Assembly (NCBI GenBank): GCA_900315745.1
Contig: ONAG01000018.1
Coordinates: 1-64,000 of the forward strand
From: an uncultured Prevotellaceae bacterium
Lineage (GTDB): Bacteria; Bacteroidota; Bacteroidia; Bacteroidales; Bacteroidaceae
Direction: 5' to 3'
DNA length: 64,000 nt
Positions 54,376 through 63,990 of this stretch are shown here, piece by piece (position 1 is the stretch's first letter; each line of letters starts with the position of its first letter). A model generated the notes under the pieces. That model made no database searches. It saw only the letters and a list, made by a program, of their open reading frames with translations, and was not told the DNA's origin. The position numbers and the translations under genes are program-made.

Positions 54376-54720
54376 TTACTTCACCTTCTCCACGATAGCT
54401 TTGAAAGCATCTGGGTTGTTGATGGCGAGGTCGGCGAGCACCTTACGGTTGATCTCGATTCCAGCCTTGGTGAGAGCACCCATCAACTGTGAATAGCTCA
54501 TGCCATTGAGGCGTGCGGCAGCGTTGATACGCTGAATCCACAATGAGCGGAACGTGCGCTTCTTGTTGCGGCGATCACGATAGGCATAGGTAAGACCCTT
54601 CTCCCATGTGTTTTTTGCAACAGTCCAAACATTCTTACGGGCACCAAAATAGCCGCGAGTAAGCTTTAATATCTTCTTTCTTCTTGCTCTTGAAGCAACG
54701 TGGTTTACTGATCTTGGCAT
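54376..54720 (-). CDS. rplT: 50S ribosomal protein L20
   Basis: A 114-residue basic ribosomal protein binding 23S rRNA early in assembly. The start [42 protein letters not shown] and the [41 protein letters not shown] block are diagnostic. It follows rpmI by 32 bases and is the last gene of infC-rpmI-rplT. Confidence 0.98.
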   Translation of the reverse strand: MPRSVNHVASRARRKKILKLTRGYFGARKNVWTVAKNTWEKGLTYAYRDRRNKKRTFRSLWIQRINAAARLNGMSYSQLMGALTKAGIEINRKVLADLAINNPDAFKAIVEKVK

Positions 54721-54752
54721 AACTTTTTTCCTTTAAAATGTTTGACTTGAAA

Positions 54753-54950
54753 TTAACGCAGGCAAAGCAAGTCACGCACCTGCTTGAGGTTGCTGCGGTC
54801 TACGATAGCCGAATGAACCAGATTACGTTTTTGCTTCTTTGTCTTCTTGGTCAGAATGTGACTGTGGTAAGCATGATGTCTCTTGATCTTACCAGTTCCG
54901 GTGAAACGGAATCTCTTCTTGGCACCGGAGTTTGTTTTAACTTTTGGCAT
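54753..54950 (-). CDS. rpmI: 50S ribosomal protein L35
   Basis: A 65-residue ribosomal protein: [31 protein letters not shown], followed by [12 protein letters not shown], the conserved L35 pattern. It lies between infC and rplT on the minus strand. Confidence 0.98.
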   Translation of the reverse strand: MPKVKTNSGAKKRFRFTGTGKIKRHHAYHSHILTKKTKKQKRNLVHSAIVDRSNLKQVRDLLCLR

Positions 54951-55008
54951 TTTTTTATTTATTTAGTTGTTTAATGACAGTGGCAACGCATACCAGGCGT
55001 TACGCACC

Positions 55009-55710
55009 TTAATCTTGATTTTCTGTTAGTTTTTTGAGAGCCTCCTCGGAGATTTTTGCATTGGCTAACAATCCGCCTCCTGCTGGCATTTCTGCACTCT
55101 CCTCAGATTCCTTTGCCTGTTTGGCAGCCTCTCTGGCATCAGCCTCACGCTTTTCGCGGTCCATCTTCTGCTGACTCTTCTTTGCCACGCCAGCCTTCTT
55201 GGGTGCTATGAAGATTGCCATCTTCTTGCCTTCGAGTTGTGGCAGCTGCTCCACCTTGCCAACTTCCTCCAAGTCGTTGGCGAAGCGCAGCAAGAGCACT
55301 TCTCCCTGCTCCTTGAAGAGGATGGAACGTCCCCTGAAGAACACGTATGCCCTCACCTTGTTGCCTTCCAAGAGGAATTCCTTGGCATGCTTGAGCTTGA
55401 AAGCATAGTCATTGTCGCCAGTCTGTGGTCCGAACCTTATCTCCTTGACCTCCACCTTCACCTGCTTTGCCTTCATCTCCTTGGCACGCTTTTTCTGCTG
55501 GTAGAGGAACTTGGAATAGTCGATGAGACGACAAACAGGCGGTTGTGCGTTGGGTGAAATCTCTACAAGATCAACTCCTTCTTGTCTTGCCAAGTCCAAT
55601 GCCTGACGCGTTGGCATTACAGAGGAACCTCCGTCGCCTACGACGCGCACTTCCCTCACGCGAATTTGTTCATTTACACGGTACTGATTGTTCTTTTTGT
55701 CGTTCTTCAT
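55009..55710 (-). CDS. infC: translation initiation factor IF-3 with C-terminal extension
   Basis: Binds the 30S subunit and checks the start codon. Residues 1-172 are the IF-3 core: [18 protein letters not shown], the linker rich in Lys ([14 protein letters not shown]), and the C-terminal domain [40 protein letters not shown]. Residues 173-233 are an extra Ala/Glu/Lys-rich tail not present in E. coli IF-3 (about 180 residues). The start is an ordinary ATG, unlike the AUU of E. coli infC. A strong own promoter is present, fitting the separation from thrS in this genome. Confidence 0.95.
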   Translation of the reverse strand: MKNDKKNNQYRVNEQIRVREVRVVGDGGSSVMPTRQALDLARQEGVDLVEISPNAQPPVCRLIDYSKFLYQQKKRAKEMKAKQVKVEVKEIRFGPQTGDNDYAFKLKHAKEFLLEGNKVRAYVFFRGRSILFKEQGEVLLLRFANDLEEVGKVEQLPQLEGKKMAIFIAPKKAGVAKKSQQKMDREKREADAREAAKQAKESEESAEMPAGGGLLANAKISEEALKKLTENQD

Positions 55711-55734
55711 TCAACTGTTTTTGATAAGCGGCTG

Positions 55735-55765
55735 CAAAGTTACGACAAATTAGGTGATTAGCAAA
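55735..55765 (-). promoter_or_regulatory. promoter of infC-rpmI-rplT
   Basis: Minus-strand TTTG (55765-55762), 19 bases, TAACTTTG (55742-55735); exact match. The leader is about 18 bases. Confidence 0.75.
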
Positions 55766-55955
55766 ATTTTTCGGCAATTATTTTTTCTTGTTTTGCATCA
55801 CGGGCATGGTCATGGTCATACATGCCTTTTGGCGTCTTGCCTGCTTGGCCACTCAAGACAGCATGTCATGATGTCATGTAAAGAAAAGCGCACAATCCAA
55901 CATGACTTCAAAAGAATAAGATACACCTTGCAAAATGGCTTTGAGGTCAAAACAG

Positions 55956-55963
55956 TAAATTTG
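55956..55963 (+). promoter_or_regulatory. -7 box of the carboxylesterase gene
   Basis: TAAATTTG is an exact -7 match, 41 bases before the ATG. The -33 box is not clear. The remaining 55711-56004 sequence shows nothing else beyond the infC promoter. Confidence 0.55.
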
Positions 55964-56004
55964 CACATAAAACATTTTTTACCACTAAAACCATTTTTTA
56001 GCTT

Positions 56005-57477
56005 ATGAAAAGACTGTTGCTCATGTTGCCTATTCTGGCCATGTTTGGCTGTACTTCAGAAAAGGACAGCCCTGTATTGACAATCGAGGGAGGCGAGGTG
56101 CAAGGCGTGACCACCGACATCCCCGGGATATATGTCTATCGCGGCATTCCCTACGCCGCACCACCCATTGGCGACTTGCGCTGGAAAGAGCCACAACCTG
56201 TGGTGGCTTGGGAAGGCGTGAAGATAGCCGACAAGTTCGGCCATCCTGGCTATCAGGCTGTCCACTACCCCGAAGGGTATGCCAAGGAATGGGGGTATGG
56301 TGACGAAGCTCCTTATTCAGAAGACTGCCTCTATCTAAACGTTTGGACCAAAGCCCCTGGCAATGTGGAGAAGAAGTTGCCTGTGGCTCTATGGATACAC
56401 GGAGGTGGCTATCGTGAAGGCTGGGGATCGGAGCCAGAGTTCGACGGTCAGGAATGGGCAAATAAAGACGTGGTACTCGTGTCCATCAACTACCGTCTCG
56501 GAATATTTGGCTTCATGCCATACCACGAGCTGTCGGAAGAGAGTCCCAACCATGTATCGGGCAATTACGGCATATTGGACCAGATACAGTCGCTGAAATG
56601 GATAAAGGCGAACATAGCACAATTTGGCGGCGACCCGGACAATGTCACCATTTTTGGACAGAGCGCAGGTGCAGGCAGCGTGAAGACACTTTGCGAGTCG
56701 CCTTTGGCACGCGGACTTTTCCACAAGGCTGTCATTATGAGTGGCGGCGGCATCAACGTGCCACCCACAGGCAAGGAAGAAGCCAAGCCGGCAGTGCCCA
56801 TGAACAAGTTCTTCACCTACAATCCCTCGCTGGAACAAGCTGAGGCAGACACCAAGAAAGTGATGGACTGGGCAGGGCTGACCGATTTGGCAAAACTGCG
56901 TGCGGCATCCACGGAAATGCTATATACCGTGGGAAACCTCTACAATACCGTGACGAAAAATGACGTTTACCTGATGGGCAGACCTATCATCGACGGTTAT
57001 GTGAGCACCAAGAATTTCGACGATGCCACACGTGAGGGCACCTTGGCAGACGTGCCCTACATGATAGGATACACGCTGAACGACATGGGCAGCATGGGTC
57101 CAGGGATAGCGGAATTCTGCAAGGTACGCGAGAGCAAGGGCGGCAAGGCTTGGGCTTATGAATTTGCACGCCCTCTGCCCGACGATGGCTCACATCCTGA
57201 AGTGACGGCTCGTCTGAAAGGAGCATTCCACTCATCCGACCTTTGGTTTGTGTTCAAGTCGCTCAAGCACTGCTGGAGACCATGGACACAAGGCGACTGG
57301 GACCTCTCGGAAAAGATGCTCACGGCATGGACAAACTTCGCCAAATACAGCGACCCCAATGGTCCTGACGGCGGCGCATGGACTCCCTGCACAGAAGAAA
57401 GCCCCAAATTCATGCTCTTCAAACTTGATGACAAAGACGCCGAAAACTCCGAAATGGGTGACCCAATAATGCCCTAA
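56005..57477 (+). CDS. type-B carboxylesterase lipoprotein
   Basis: Alpha/beta-hydrolase of the carboxylesterase/lipase B family, 490 residues, predicted lipoprotein (M-F-G-C, C16). Seen are YRGIPYAAPPIGDLRWKEPQP, SEDCLYLNVW, the oxyanion block WIHGGGY (about 130-136), the nucleophile elbow FGQSAGAGS with S220, and a His candidate H409 in AFHSSDLWFVF. Substrates could be acyl esters on plant glycans, but this is a guess. The gene lies on the plus strand between thrS and infC, whose order elsewhere is usually contiguous, so it looks like a local insertion or rearrangement. Confidence 0.87.
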   Translation: MKRLLLMLPILAMFGCTSEKDSPVLTIEGGEVQGVTTDIPGIYVYRGIPYAAPPIGDLRWKEPQPVVAWEGVKIADKFGHPGYQAVHYPEGYAKEWGYGDEAPYSEDCLYLNVWTKAPGNVEKKLPVALWIHGGGYREGWGSEPEFDGQEWANKDVVLVSINYRLGIFGFMPYHELSEESPNHVSGNYGILDQIQSLKWIKANIAQFGGDPDNVTIFGQSAGAGSVKTLCESPLARGLFHKAVIMSGGGINVPPTGKEEAKPAVPMNKFFTYNPSLEQAEADTKKVMDWAGLTDLAKLRAASTEMLYTVGNLYNTVTKNDVYLMGRPIIDGYVSTKNFDDATREGTLADVPYMIGYTLNDMGSMGPGIAEFCKVRESKGGKAWAYEFARPLPDDGSHPEVTARLKGAFHSSDLWFVFKSLKHCWRPWTQGDWDLSEKMLTAWTNFAKYSDPNGPDGGAWTPCTEESPKFMLFKLDDKDAENSEMGDPIMP

Positions 57478-57484
57478 AAAACTT

Positions 57485-57525
57485 AAAGGACTTTAAGGGC
57501 AAGCAGTCCTTAAAGTCCTTTTTTT
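57485..57525. terminator. bidirectional terminator between the esterase gene and thrS
   Basis: A perfect 14-bp stem (AAAGGACTTTAAGG with its complement) with a 9-base loop, T run on the plus side and A run on the other. It isolates thrS from the esterase and infC. Confidence 0.85.
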
Positions 57526-57550
57526 CAAGTCAAAAAAGCTTATACAATTC

Positions 57551-59515
57551 TCAATCCTTAGGCTGGATGTTGGTGGCTTCGAGCATGGCAGCCACTTCGG
57601 CATTGATGCGAGCAGCGAAGTCTTGCATTGACATTGTGGCTTGTTCGCCACCACCCTGCTTGCGCATGGAGACAAGCCCGTCGGCAGCCTCCTTCTCACC
57701 AACCACCACCATGTAAGGCACTCGCTTGAGTTCGTTGTCACGAATCTTGCGCCCTATTTTCTCGTTGCGGTCGTCGATGACAGCCCTCACGCCCTGTCCG
57801 TCGAAATAGCGAGCCACCTCATTGGCATAATCGTTGAATTTCTCCGAGATGGGCAGGATGGCGACCTGATCGGGTGTGAGCCACAGTGGGAAATGTCCGG
57901 CTGTATGTTCGATGAGCACAGCCGTGAATCGCTCCATCGAACCGAAAGGAGCGCGGTGTACCATAACCGGTGTCTGCTTGGAATTGTCCTCTGCAGTATA
58001 TTCCAACTTGAATCTCTGAGGCAGGTTGTAGTCCACCTGGATGGTACCCAACTGCCAGCGGCGCCCGATGGCATCCTTCACCATGAAGTCGAGCTTAGGT
58101 CCGTAGAAAGCAGCCTCGCCATATTCCACCTTGGCATCCAGGCCCTTCTCCTTGCAAGCGTCGATAATGGCCTGCTCGCTCTCAGCCCACACCTCGTCGG
58201 AACCGATGTACTTCTCCGTGTCCTTCGGGTCGCGCAGGGAGATTTGCGCCTCCACATTCTCAAAGTTGAAAATCTTGAAGACAGCCTGAATGATGTCCAT
58301 CACACGCAGGAACTCACCCTTCACCTGGTCGGGGCGGCAGAAGATGTGTGCATCGTCCTGGGTGAAAGAGCGCACACGTGTGAATCCGTGCAGCTCGCCA
58401 CTCTTCTCATAGCGATAGACGGTGCCGAATTCTGCTATGCGCAATGGCAGGTCCTTGTAAGAGCGTGGCTTCATGGCGAACACCTCGCAGTGGTGAGGGC
58501 AGTTCATTGGCTTGAGCATGTACTCCTCATCTTCCTCTGGGGTATGAATAGGTTGGAACGAATCCTTTCCGTAATGAGCATAGTGACCTGATGTGACATA
58601 TAGGTTCTTGCTGCCGATATGCGGAGTGATGACCTCCTGGTAGCCAAACCTCTTCTGAATGTTTCTCAGCATGTCCTGAAGGCGCAGGCGCAAATCGGTG
58701 CCCTTCGGCAGCCAGATGGGAAGTCCCTTGCCCACACGCTCGGAGAACATGAACAGCTCCATCTCCTTGCCTATCTTGCGGTGGTCGCGCTTCTTGGCCT
58801 CTTCAAGCATGACAAGATATTCGTCGAGCATCTTCTTCTTTGGGAATGATATGCCATAGATACGCGTCATCTGCTCGCGCTTGGCATCTCCGCGCCAGAA
58901 AGCACCAGCCACACTTGTAATCTTGATGGCCTTGATGATTCCCGTGCTCACAAGGTGCGGACCACGACAAAGGTCGGTGAAAGAGCCTTGGGTATAGGTT
59001 GAGATGGTGCCGTCCTCAAGGTCTTGCTCGATATGCTCACACTTGTATTCCTGACCGTCAGCACCGAATTCCTTCAGGGCATCAGCCTTTGACACCTCGC
59101 GGCGAACCACCGGCTCATCCTTCTTTGCCAACTCCATCATCTTCGCCTCAATCTTTGGCAGGTCGTTCTCCGAAATGACATCTCCCTCCTTGGGCATCAC
59201 GTCATAGAAGAAACCGTTCTCAACTGCCGGTCCGAAGCCGAACTGTATTCCGGGGTAAAGCTCCTGCAACGCCTCTGCCAGCAAGTGGGCGCTGGTGTGC
59301 CAGAAGGTGTGCTTGCCTTCCTCATCCTCGAACTTGTAGAGTGCGATTGTGGAGTCTTCGAGTATGGGTTTGTTCAGCTCCACTGTCTCACCATTTACAC
59401 CGCAAGATACAACGTTGCGTGCGAGAGCCGGTGAGATGCTCTCGGCGATTTGAAAACCCGTCACACCCTGCTCGTACTCACGCACGGTGCCATCGGGAAA
59501 AGTGATTTTAATCAT
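57551..59515 (-). CDS. thrS: threonyl-tRNA synthetase
   Basis: Class II synthetase charging tRNA-Thr, 654 residues. Domain order: TGS ([20 protein letters not shown]), editing domain with [16 protein letters not shown] and a later GPHLVSTG zinc-region block, catalytic core with motif 2 [30 protein letters not shown] and zinc/active-site [10 protein letters not shown], motif 3 [16 protein letters not shown] (altered GxR region), and an anticodon-binding domain. The gene has an exact promoter and a terminator of its own. Confidence 0.97.
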   Translation of the reverse strand: MIKITFPDGTVREYEQGVTGFQIAESISPALARNVVSCGVNGETVELNKPILEDSTIALYKFEDEEGKHTFWHTSAHLLAEALQELYPGIQFGFGPAVENGFFYDVMPKEGDVISENDLPKIEAKMMELAKKDEPVVRREVSKADALKEFGADGQEYKCEHIEQDLEDGTISTYTQGSFTDLCRGPHLVSTGIIKAIKITSVAGAFWRGDAKREQMTRIYGISFPKKKMLDEYLVMLEEAKKRDHRKIGKEMELFMFSERVGKGLPIWLPKGTDLRLRLQDMLRNIQKRFGYQEVITPHIGSKNLYVTSGHYAHYGKDSFQPIHTPEEDEEYMLKPMNCPHHCEVFAMKPRSYKDLPLRIAEFGTVYRYEKSGELHGFTRVRSFTQDDAHIFCRPDQVKGEFLRVMDIIQAVFKIFNFENVEAQISLRDPKDTEKYIGSDEVWAESEQAIIDACKEKGLDAKVEYGEAAFYGPKLDFMVKDAIGRRWQLGTIQVDYNLPQRFKLEYTAEDNSKQTPVMVHRAPFGSMERFTAVLIEHTAGHFPLWLTPDQVAILPISEKFNDYANEVARYFDGQGVRAVIDDRNEKIGRKIRDNELKRVPYMVVVGEKEAADGLVSMRKQGGGEQATMSMQDFAARINAEVAAMLEATNIQPKD

Positions 59516-59836
59516 AACAAACTATACAAATATTTGTGAAATTGGCGCAAAGTTAAGCATTATTTCGCACCCAACAAAAGAATCGGGGCAAAAGATGCAG
59601 ACAACACCAACAACGAGGAAGGGCGAGGAGCCGCAGAGAGGCTGCAAGAAAGGGACTCCATACTGACATAAACAATGACAAAGAGCCACAGAGATGGACA
59701 TCCAATTCTGACAACATGTCACATTTATCGACAAAAAGGCATTTTTGGCACACCATTTGTAGTAAACATGTCGAACTGCCGAACGAATGGCAGCCAACCA
59801 CAACAAGAACAATAACAAACAAACAAAAATACGACA
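59516..59836. other. divergent region between thrS and dnaK
   Basis: Holds the thrS promoter at its left end. The middle shows an imperfect duplication (GAGCCGCAGAGA and GAGCCACAGAGA, about 55 bases apart). No TAnnTTTG box or CIRCE element was found before dnaK, so its promoter was not identified. Confidence 0.55.
59548..59578 (-). promoter_or_regulatory. promoter of thrS
   Basis: Minus-strand TTTG (59578-59575), 19 bases, TAACTTTG (59555-59548); exact match. Confidence 0.75.
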
Positions 59837-61759
59837 ATGGGAAAAATTATTGGAATTGACTTGGGAACGACTAACTCATGCGTTTCCGTATTTGAAGGCA
59901 ACGAGCCTGTAGTGATAGCCAACAGCGAGGGCAAGCGCACCACCCCATCCGTGGTGGGATTCGTGAAAGACGGCGACCGCAAGGTGGGTGACCCCGCCAA
60001 GCGCCAAGCCATCACCAACCCTCAAAACACTGTGTACAGCATCAAGCGCTTCATGGGTGAGACCTACCAGCAGTGCAGTGCGGAAGTGAACCGCGTGCCC
60101 TTCAAGGTGGTGAACGAAGGCGGATATCCCCGTGTGGAGATAGAAGGCCGCAAATACACCCCGCAAGAGATTTCAGCCATGGTGCTGCAGAAAATGAAGA
60201 AGACCGCCGAGGACTATCTGGGCGAGGAAGTGACAGAAGCCGTCATCACCGTGCCAGCATATTTCAGCGACTCTCAACGCCAAGCCACCAAGGAGGCAGG
60301 ACAGATTGCCGGACTCGACGTGAAGCGTATCGTGAACGAGCCTACAGCTGCTGCTCTCGCATACGGCATCGACAAAGCCAACAAGGACATGAAGATTGCA
60401 GTCTTCGACCTGGGAGGCGGTACATTCGATATCTCCATCCTGGAATTTGGCGGCGGCGTGTTTGAAGTGCTCTCCACCAACGGCGACACCCACCTGGGAG
60501 GTGACGACTTCGACCAAGCCATCATCGACTGGCTGGTGCAGGAATTCAAGAACGACGAAGGCGCCGACCTGCGTCAAGACCCAATGGCAATGCAACGCCT
60601 GAAGGAAGCTGCTGAGAAAGCTAAGATAGAACTTTCGAGCACCACATCCACCGAAATCAACTTGCCATACATCATGCCTGTGGGAGGCGTGCCAAAGCAC
60701 TTGGTGAAGACTCTCACACGTGCTAAGTTCGAACAGCTTGCACATGGCCTCATACAAGCATGTCTGGCACCATGCCAGAAGGCAATCGCTGACGCAAAAC
60801 TCAGCACATCCGACATCGACGAGGTGATTCTCGTAGGCGGTTCAAGCCGTATTCCAGCAGTGCAGACTCTGGTGAAGAACTACTTCGGCAAAGAGCCATC
60901 CAAGGGCGTGAACCCTGACGAGGTGGTAGCAGTGGGTGCCAGCATCCAGGGTGCCATCCTCAACAAGGAAGGCGGAGTGGGCAACATCGTGCTGCTCGAC
61001 GTCACACCGCTTACCCTCGGCATCGAGACCCTCGGTGGAGTGATGACAAAACTCATCGAGGCAAACACCACCATTCCTTACAAGAAGAGCGAGGTGTTCT
61101 CTACAGCTGCCGACAACCAGACAGAGGTGACTATCCACGTGCTGCAAGGTGAGCGCCCCATGGCTGCCCAGAACAAGTCTATAGGTCAGTTCAACCTCAC
61201 TGGCATCGCTCCTGCACGCCGCGGAGTGCCTCAGATTGAGGTCACCTTCGACATCGACGCCAACGGCATCCTCAAGGTGTCTGCCAAGGACAAGGCTACC
61301 GGCAAGGAACAGGCCATCAGAATCGAGGCTTCATCTGGCCTTAGCAAAGAGGAAATCGAGCGCATGAAGGCAGAAGCCGAGCAAAACGCCGAGAACGACA
61401 AGCGTGAGCGCGAGCGCATCGACAAGATGAACCAAGCCGACTCGATGATCTTCCAGACCGAGACTTTCCTCAACGAGAATGGCGACAAGTTGGGTGCCGA
61501 CAAGGCAAACGTTGAGGCTGCCGTGCAACAGCTGAAAGACGCCCACAAGAGCGGCGACGTGACTGCCATCGACAATGCCATCAACAACCTCAACCAAGTG
61601 ATGCAGGCCGCCTCTGCCAAGATGTACCAGCAAGCAGGCCCACAAGGCGCCGGCTTCAACGGACAAGGCGCCGGCTTCAACGGCGGACAACAAGGGGCAC
61701 AGCAAGAGCCAAAGAGCGACGACAATATTCAAGACGCCGACTTTGAGGAGGTCCATTAG
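59837..61759 (+). CDS. dnaK: molecular chaperone DnaK (Hsp70)
   Basis: ATP-driven Hsp70 chaperone, 640 residues. The nucleotide-binding domain has [61 protein letters not shown] and [14 protein letters not shown]. The linker/substrate domain has [22 protein letters not shown] and a helical lid. A Gly/Gln-rich tail with two GAGFNG repeats and the conserved acidic end (DADFEEVH) complete it. dnaJ/grpE are not adjacent. A hairpin follows the stop. Confidence 0.98.
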   Translation: MGKIIGIDLGTTNSCVSVFEGNEPVVIANSEGKRTTPSVVGFVKDGDRKVGDPAKRQAITNPQNTVYSIKRFMGETYQQCSAEVNRVPFKVVNEGGYPRVEIEGRKYTPQEISAMVLQKMKKTAEDYLGEEVTEAVITVPAYFSDSQRQATKEAGQIAGLDVKRIVNEPTAAALAYGIDKANKDMKIAVFDLGGGTFDISILEFGGGVFEVLSTNGDTHLGGDDFDQAIIDWLVQEFKNDEGADLRQDPMAMQRLKEAAEKAKIELSSTTSTEINLPYIMPVGGVPKHLVKTLTRAKFEQLAHGLIQACLAPCQKAIADAKLSTSDIDEVILVGGSSRIPAVQTLVKNYFGKEPSKGVNPDEVVAVGASIQGAILNKEGGVGNIVLLDVTPLTLGIETLGGVMTKLIEANTTIPYKKSEVFSTAADNQTEVTIHVLQGERPMAAQNKSIGQFNLTGIAPARRGVPQIEVTFDIDANGILKVSAKDKATGKEQAIRIEASSGLSKEEIERMKAEAEQNAENDKRERERIDKMNQADSMIFQTETFLNENGDKLGADKANVEAAVQQLKDAHKSGDVTAIDNAINNLNQVMQAASAKMYQQAGPQGAGFNGQGAGFNGGQQGAQQEPKSDDNIQDADFEEVH

Positions 61760-61792
61760 TCCAAAGATAACAAACAATAACAATCGGAAACC

Positions 61793-61825
61793 AAATCCGT
61801 GTAGCTCTCTGAGTTACACGGATTT
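61793..61825 (+). terminator. terminator after dnaK
   Basis: AAATCCGTGTAGCTC and GAGTTACACGGATTT form a 15-bp stem (one G.U pair) with a 3-base loop. The T run after it is short. Confidence 0.65.
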
Positions 61826-61959
61826 GCCGTTTTAAGGGGTTTGGTGTTCGTTATCGATTTCTATCATTTCTATCCAAGACATGTTCCTTATTTGTACCGC
61901 GACAAAAAAGTCGTAAAGAAGCGACTAAAACATGCAAAAAAGTAATAAACATTAAAACA

Positions 61960-62070
61960 GAAACGACTCTCAGAGAAACCGGTGCTCTCGCAATACTTCT
62001 GGATGGTGAGTCCGCTGGCCTTCCACTCGTCGTAAATCCGACGGAACTCCACGATTGTCATGTTTGTCAT
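61960..62070 (-). pseudogene. truncated IS66-type accessory ORF (TnpA-like) remnant
   Basis: A minus-strand frame starting at 62070 (or Met at 62061) reads MTIVEFRRIYDEWKASGLTI, then QKYCESTGFSESRF. This resembles the helix-turn-helix start of small IS66-family accessory proteins, which normally continue with an aromatic/basic YYWRRKL-like stretch. Here similarity stops after about 36 codons, and the frame ends in aromatic-rich non-family sequence at 61888. No transposase gene or terminal repeats are seen nearby, so it is a decayed fragment. Confidence 0.55.
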
Positions 62071-62170
62071 ATGCGATAATATAAAATACCGCGCAAAGGT
62101 ATGCACAAAAGGTCAGTCTGGAAATACGGGGTTTACTGATTGCTTACAGTCAACTGTGTTAAAAATTGAA

Positions 62171-62434
62171 ATGACTGATGAGTGCTTGAATACCATCAAA
62201 TCCGCAAGAAAGGAACTAATCAAGGCAGAAATTGCTCTTCTTGCCAACCATAGAAGGATGCTACTACAAGAATATCGTAATCAGAATGAAGAATTGCTGT
62301 CACTCATAAAGTCGGGCAAAAGGGTATACCTGTCACCCAAAGTATTCTGGTGGTGGGCAGGCATCTCGTATCTCACCTCGCTATATTCACTCTGGTGTCT
62401 TTTGCAATTAATTCTTCAGTGGTTGAAATGCTAA
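62171..62434 (+). CDS. small membrane-anchored protein, unknown function
   Basis: An 87-residue protein. The N-terminal two thirds is a charged helix likely to form a coiled coil (CLNTIKSARKELIKAEIALL, then LLQEYRNQNEELLSLIKSGKR). A C-terminal hydrophobic segment follows (WWWAGISYLTSLYSLWCLLQLILQWL). The ATG at 62171 is preferred to an upstream in-frame ATG at 62060 that would overlap the IS remnant. Coiled coil plus tail anchor is common among mobile-element accessory proteins. A terminator follows; no family recognised. Confidence 0.5.
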   Translation: MTDECLNTIKSARKELIKAEIALLANHRRMLLQEYRNQNEELLSLIKSGKRVYLSPKVFWWWAGISYLTSLYSLWCLLQLILQWLKC

Positions 62435-62457
62435 TCGAGTCTTGTCTGGTATAGGCA

Positions 62458-62485
62458 AAAAATGTGAGACTGGTCTCACATTTTT
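62458..62485. terminator. terminator after the small membrane-protein gene
   Basis: AAAATGTGAGAC and GTCTCACATTTT pair perfectly around a two-base turn, with A and T tracts at both ends. Confidence 0.75.
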
Positions 62486-62550
62486 ACGAGATGCGGTTTT
62501 TCGATTGCTGTAAACCGTGGGAACCACTGTCACAATGCGCGACGGTGGTT

Positions 62551-63990
62551 TTATTCTTTGTCAAGTACCTCCCAGTGACCACTATAGCCACTACCCACAT
62601 AACGGATGTGTGGCATTTTGGCTAAGTGTCGCTTGATGGTTCTTAAGCCCTTTTTACTCATTTTGGCCAATTCCTCTGTGGTAATTTGAGGATTCAACCT
62701 AATTTGATTTTCTATCCATTTGTCAAATTCGTTTTCTTGAGTGCCACCTTGAGTGCCACCTTGAGTGCCATTTTGAGTGCCACCTGGAGTATCACCTTGG
62801 GTGTCACCCTTTGCAGGTCTCTTAAATGTTACCACAACAAAGCCTCCATTGATAGACCATGTAGGTGCAGCTACACCTCTCTTTTGGCAAGCCTCCATGA
62901 TGCGCTTCACACCTGAACCCCAGTTCTCAATATAGGTTGTACTATACAACACATTAGCTATTAGAGGATTGTATGGGTATGATATGTGAGGTTGACGGAT
63001 GTTTTCGGGTGTAATCTGCGGAGGCAATATACCAGGATTCTCGATTTCGATACGGTCATCGTAGATGGCAATACCTATGGTTAGGTTATACCGCTCATAC
63101 TGGCGGTGACAAAGAGCATTCAGAACGGCTTCACGTAAGGCTTCTGCAGGCACTTCCAGATATTCATCACGGACTAGTCCGACAATCTTTCCGTGCATAT
63201 TCAAGTGCTTGCGGAAGAAGTTCATCGCCTCGTTGAGCAGCACAAAGATATTTCCCTCCACTCGCTGGTTGTCGATAAACTCATTCTTGTCCGTTCCTTG
63301 GAAACGGGCCAGACGCATTGTAAACTGCGTATACATGCCTGTATCTTTCGTGAAGAGTGCCGTAGCGGCATTCAGAGGTCTTTCACCTGTGGTCAGCTTC
63401 CATTTACCCAACACATCTCCGATGGGTTCAGTAAGAGCCAGTTCTGACAATCTACCTCTCTCAACACCAAGACGTACCACACCACGTATCAGTTTCTCGT
63501 CCAGGGAACTAATATCTGTGAACTCCGAAGGTTGCCGTTCCCATGCAAACATGTCTGGCTTACTTCTGCGCAACCGTTCTTCGTACATGTCGCGCGGCAT
63601 CTCCTTCGTTGTACTCTCCACCTTGTAGTAAGGACAACCATGATAAGTATAAGGCACCATTCCCCACGCCCATCCATCAAAGTGCATGGCAATCACTTTG
63701 TGGTCTGGCCGATCAGGAATGTCGATATACTCGACCCGCACATCAACTTGCGGTTCCATGTAACTCAGAGCCTGGGCAATCTCCCGTTGGGTACTGTCAG
63801 TAACCTGTTGGCCCAGAATCTTCAGCGATGTTGGAGCTATGCCAAAGAAGAGCCAACCACCTTCAGTATTCAAAAAAGCACAAGCAGTATGCATGCCATC
63901 CTTCAGTTCACCAGTAGTCTTCTTCAATTCCAACTGACGATGTTCATCTGCCTGTATCAGTTCTTTCAGTTCATCTATTGTAAGTGCCAT
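62551..63990 (-). CDS. AlbA_2 (Schlafen-like) ATP-binding transcriptional regulator
   Basis: A 479-residue protein. The N-terminal AlbA_2 domain (about residues 8-140) has ELKKTTGELKDGMHTACAFLNTEGGWLFFGI. A central region includes REAVLNALCHRQYERYNLTIGIAIYDDRIEIENPG, the HATPase_c_4-type block usual in this family. A low-complexity linker of GDTQ/GGTQ tetrapeptides (about 395-418) leads to a C-terminal winged-helix part (NPQITTEELAKMSKKGLRTIKRHLAKM). Such proteins are often accessory regulators near mobile DNA. The ATG lies ten bases before the window end, so promoter and upstream context are not visible. Confidence 0.85.
   Translation of the reverse strand: MALTIDELKELIQADEHRQLELKKTTGELKDGMHTACAFLNTEGGWLFFGIAPTSLKILGQQVTDSTQREIAQALSYMEPQVDVRVEYIDIPDRPDHKVIAMHFDGWAWGMVPYTYHGCPYYKVESTTKEMPRDMYEERLRRSKPDMFAWERQPSEFTDISSLDEKLIRGVVRLGVERGRLSELALTEPIGDVLGKWKLTTGERPLNAATALFTKDTGMYTQFTMRLARFQGTDKNEFIDNQRVEGNIFVLLNEAMNFFRKHLNMHGKIVGLVRDEYLEVPAEALREAVLNALCHRQYERYNLTIGIAIYDDRIEIENPGILPPQITPENIRQPHISYPYNPLIANVLYSTTYIENWGSGVKRIMEACQKRGVAAPTWSINGGFVVVTFKRPAKGDTQGDTPGGTQNGTQGGTQGGTQENEFDKWIENQIRLNPQITTEELAKMSKKGLRTIKRHLAKMPHIRYVGSGYSGHWEVLDKE
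62737..62808. repeat. six 12-bp tandem repeats inside the AlbA_2 gene
   Basis: Units of TTGAGTGCCACC type run in six contiguous copies (four near-identical, two diverged) and encode four-residue GGTQ/GDTQ units on the minus strand. Changes in copy number would keep the frame and alter only linker length. Confidence 0.85.

Noticed and set aside
62060-62170. Upstream start (62060) for the small membrane protein
   Set aside because: It would overlap the IS remnant and add 37 residues with no protein-like pattern; the ATG at 62171 begins the coiled-coil region.
62737-62808. 12-bp repeats as a CRISPR or regulatory iteron array
   Set aside because: They are inside a conserved coding sequence and translate into regular tetrapeptides without spacers.
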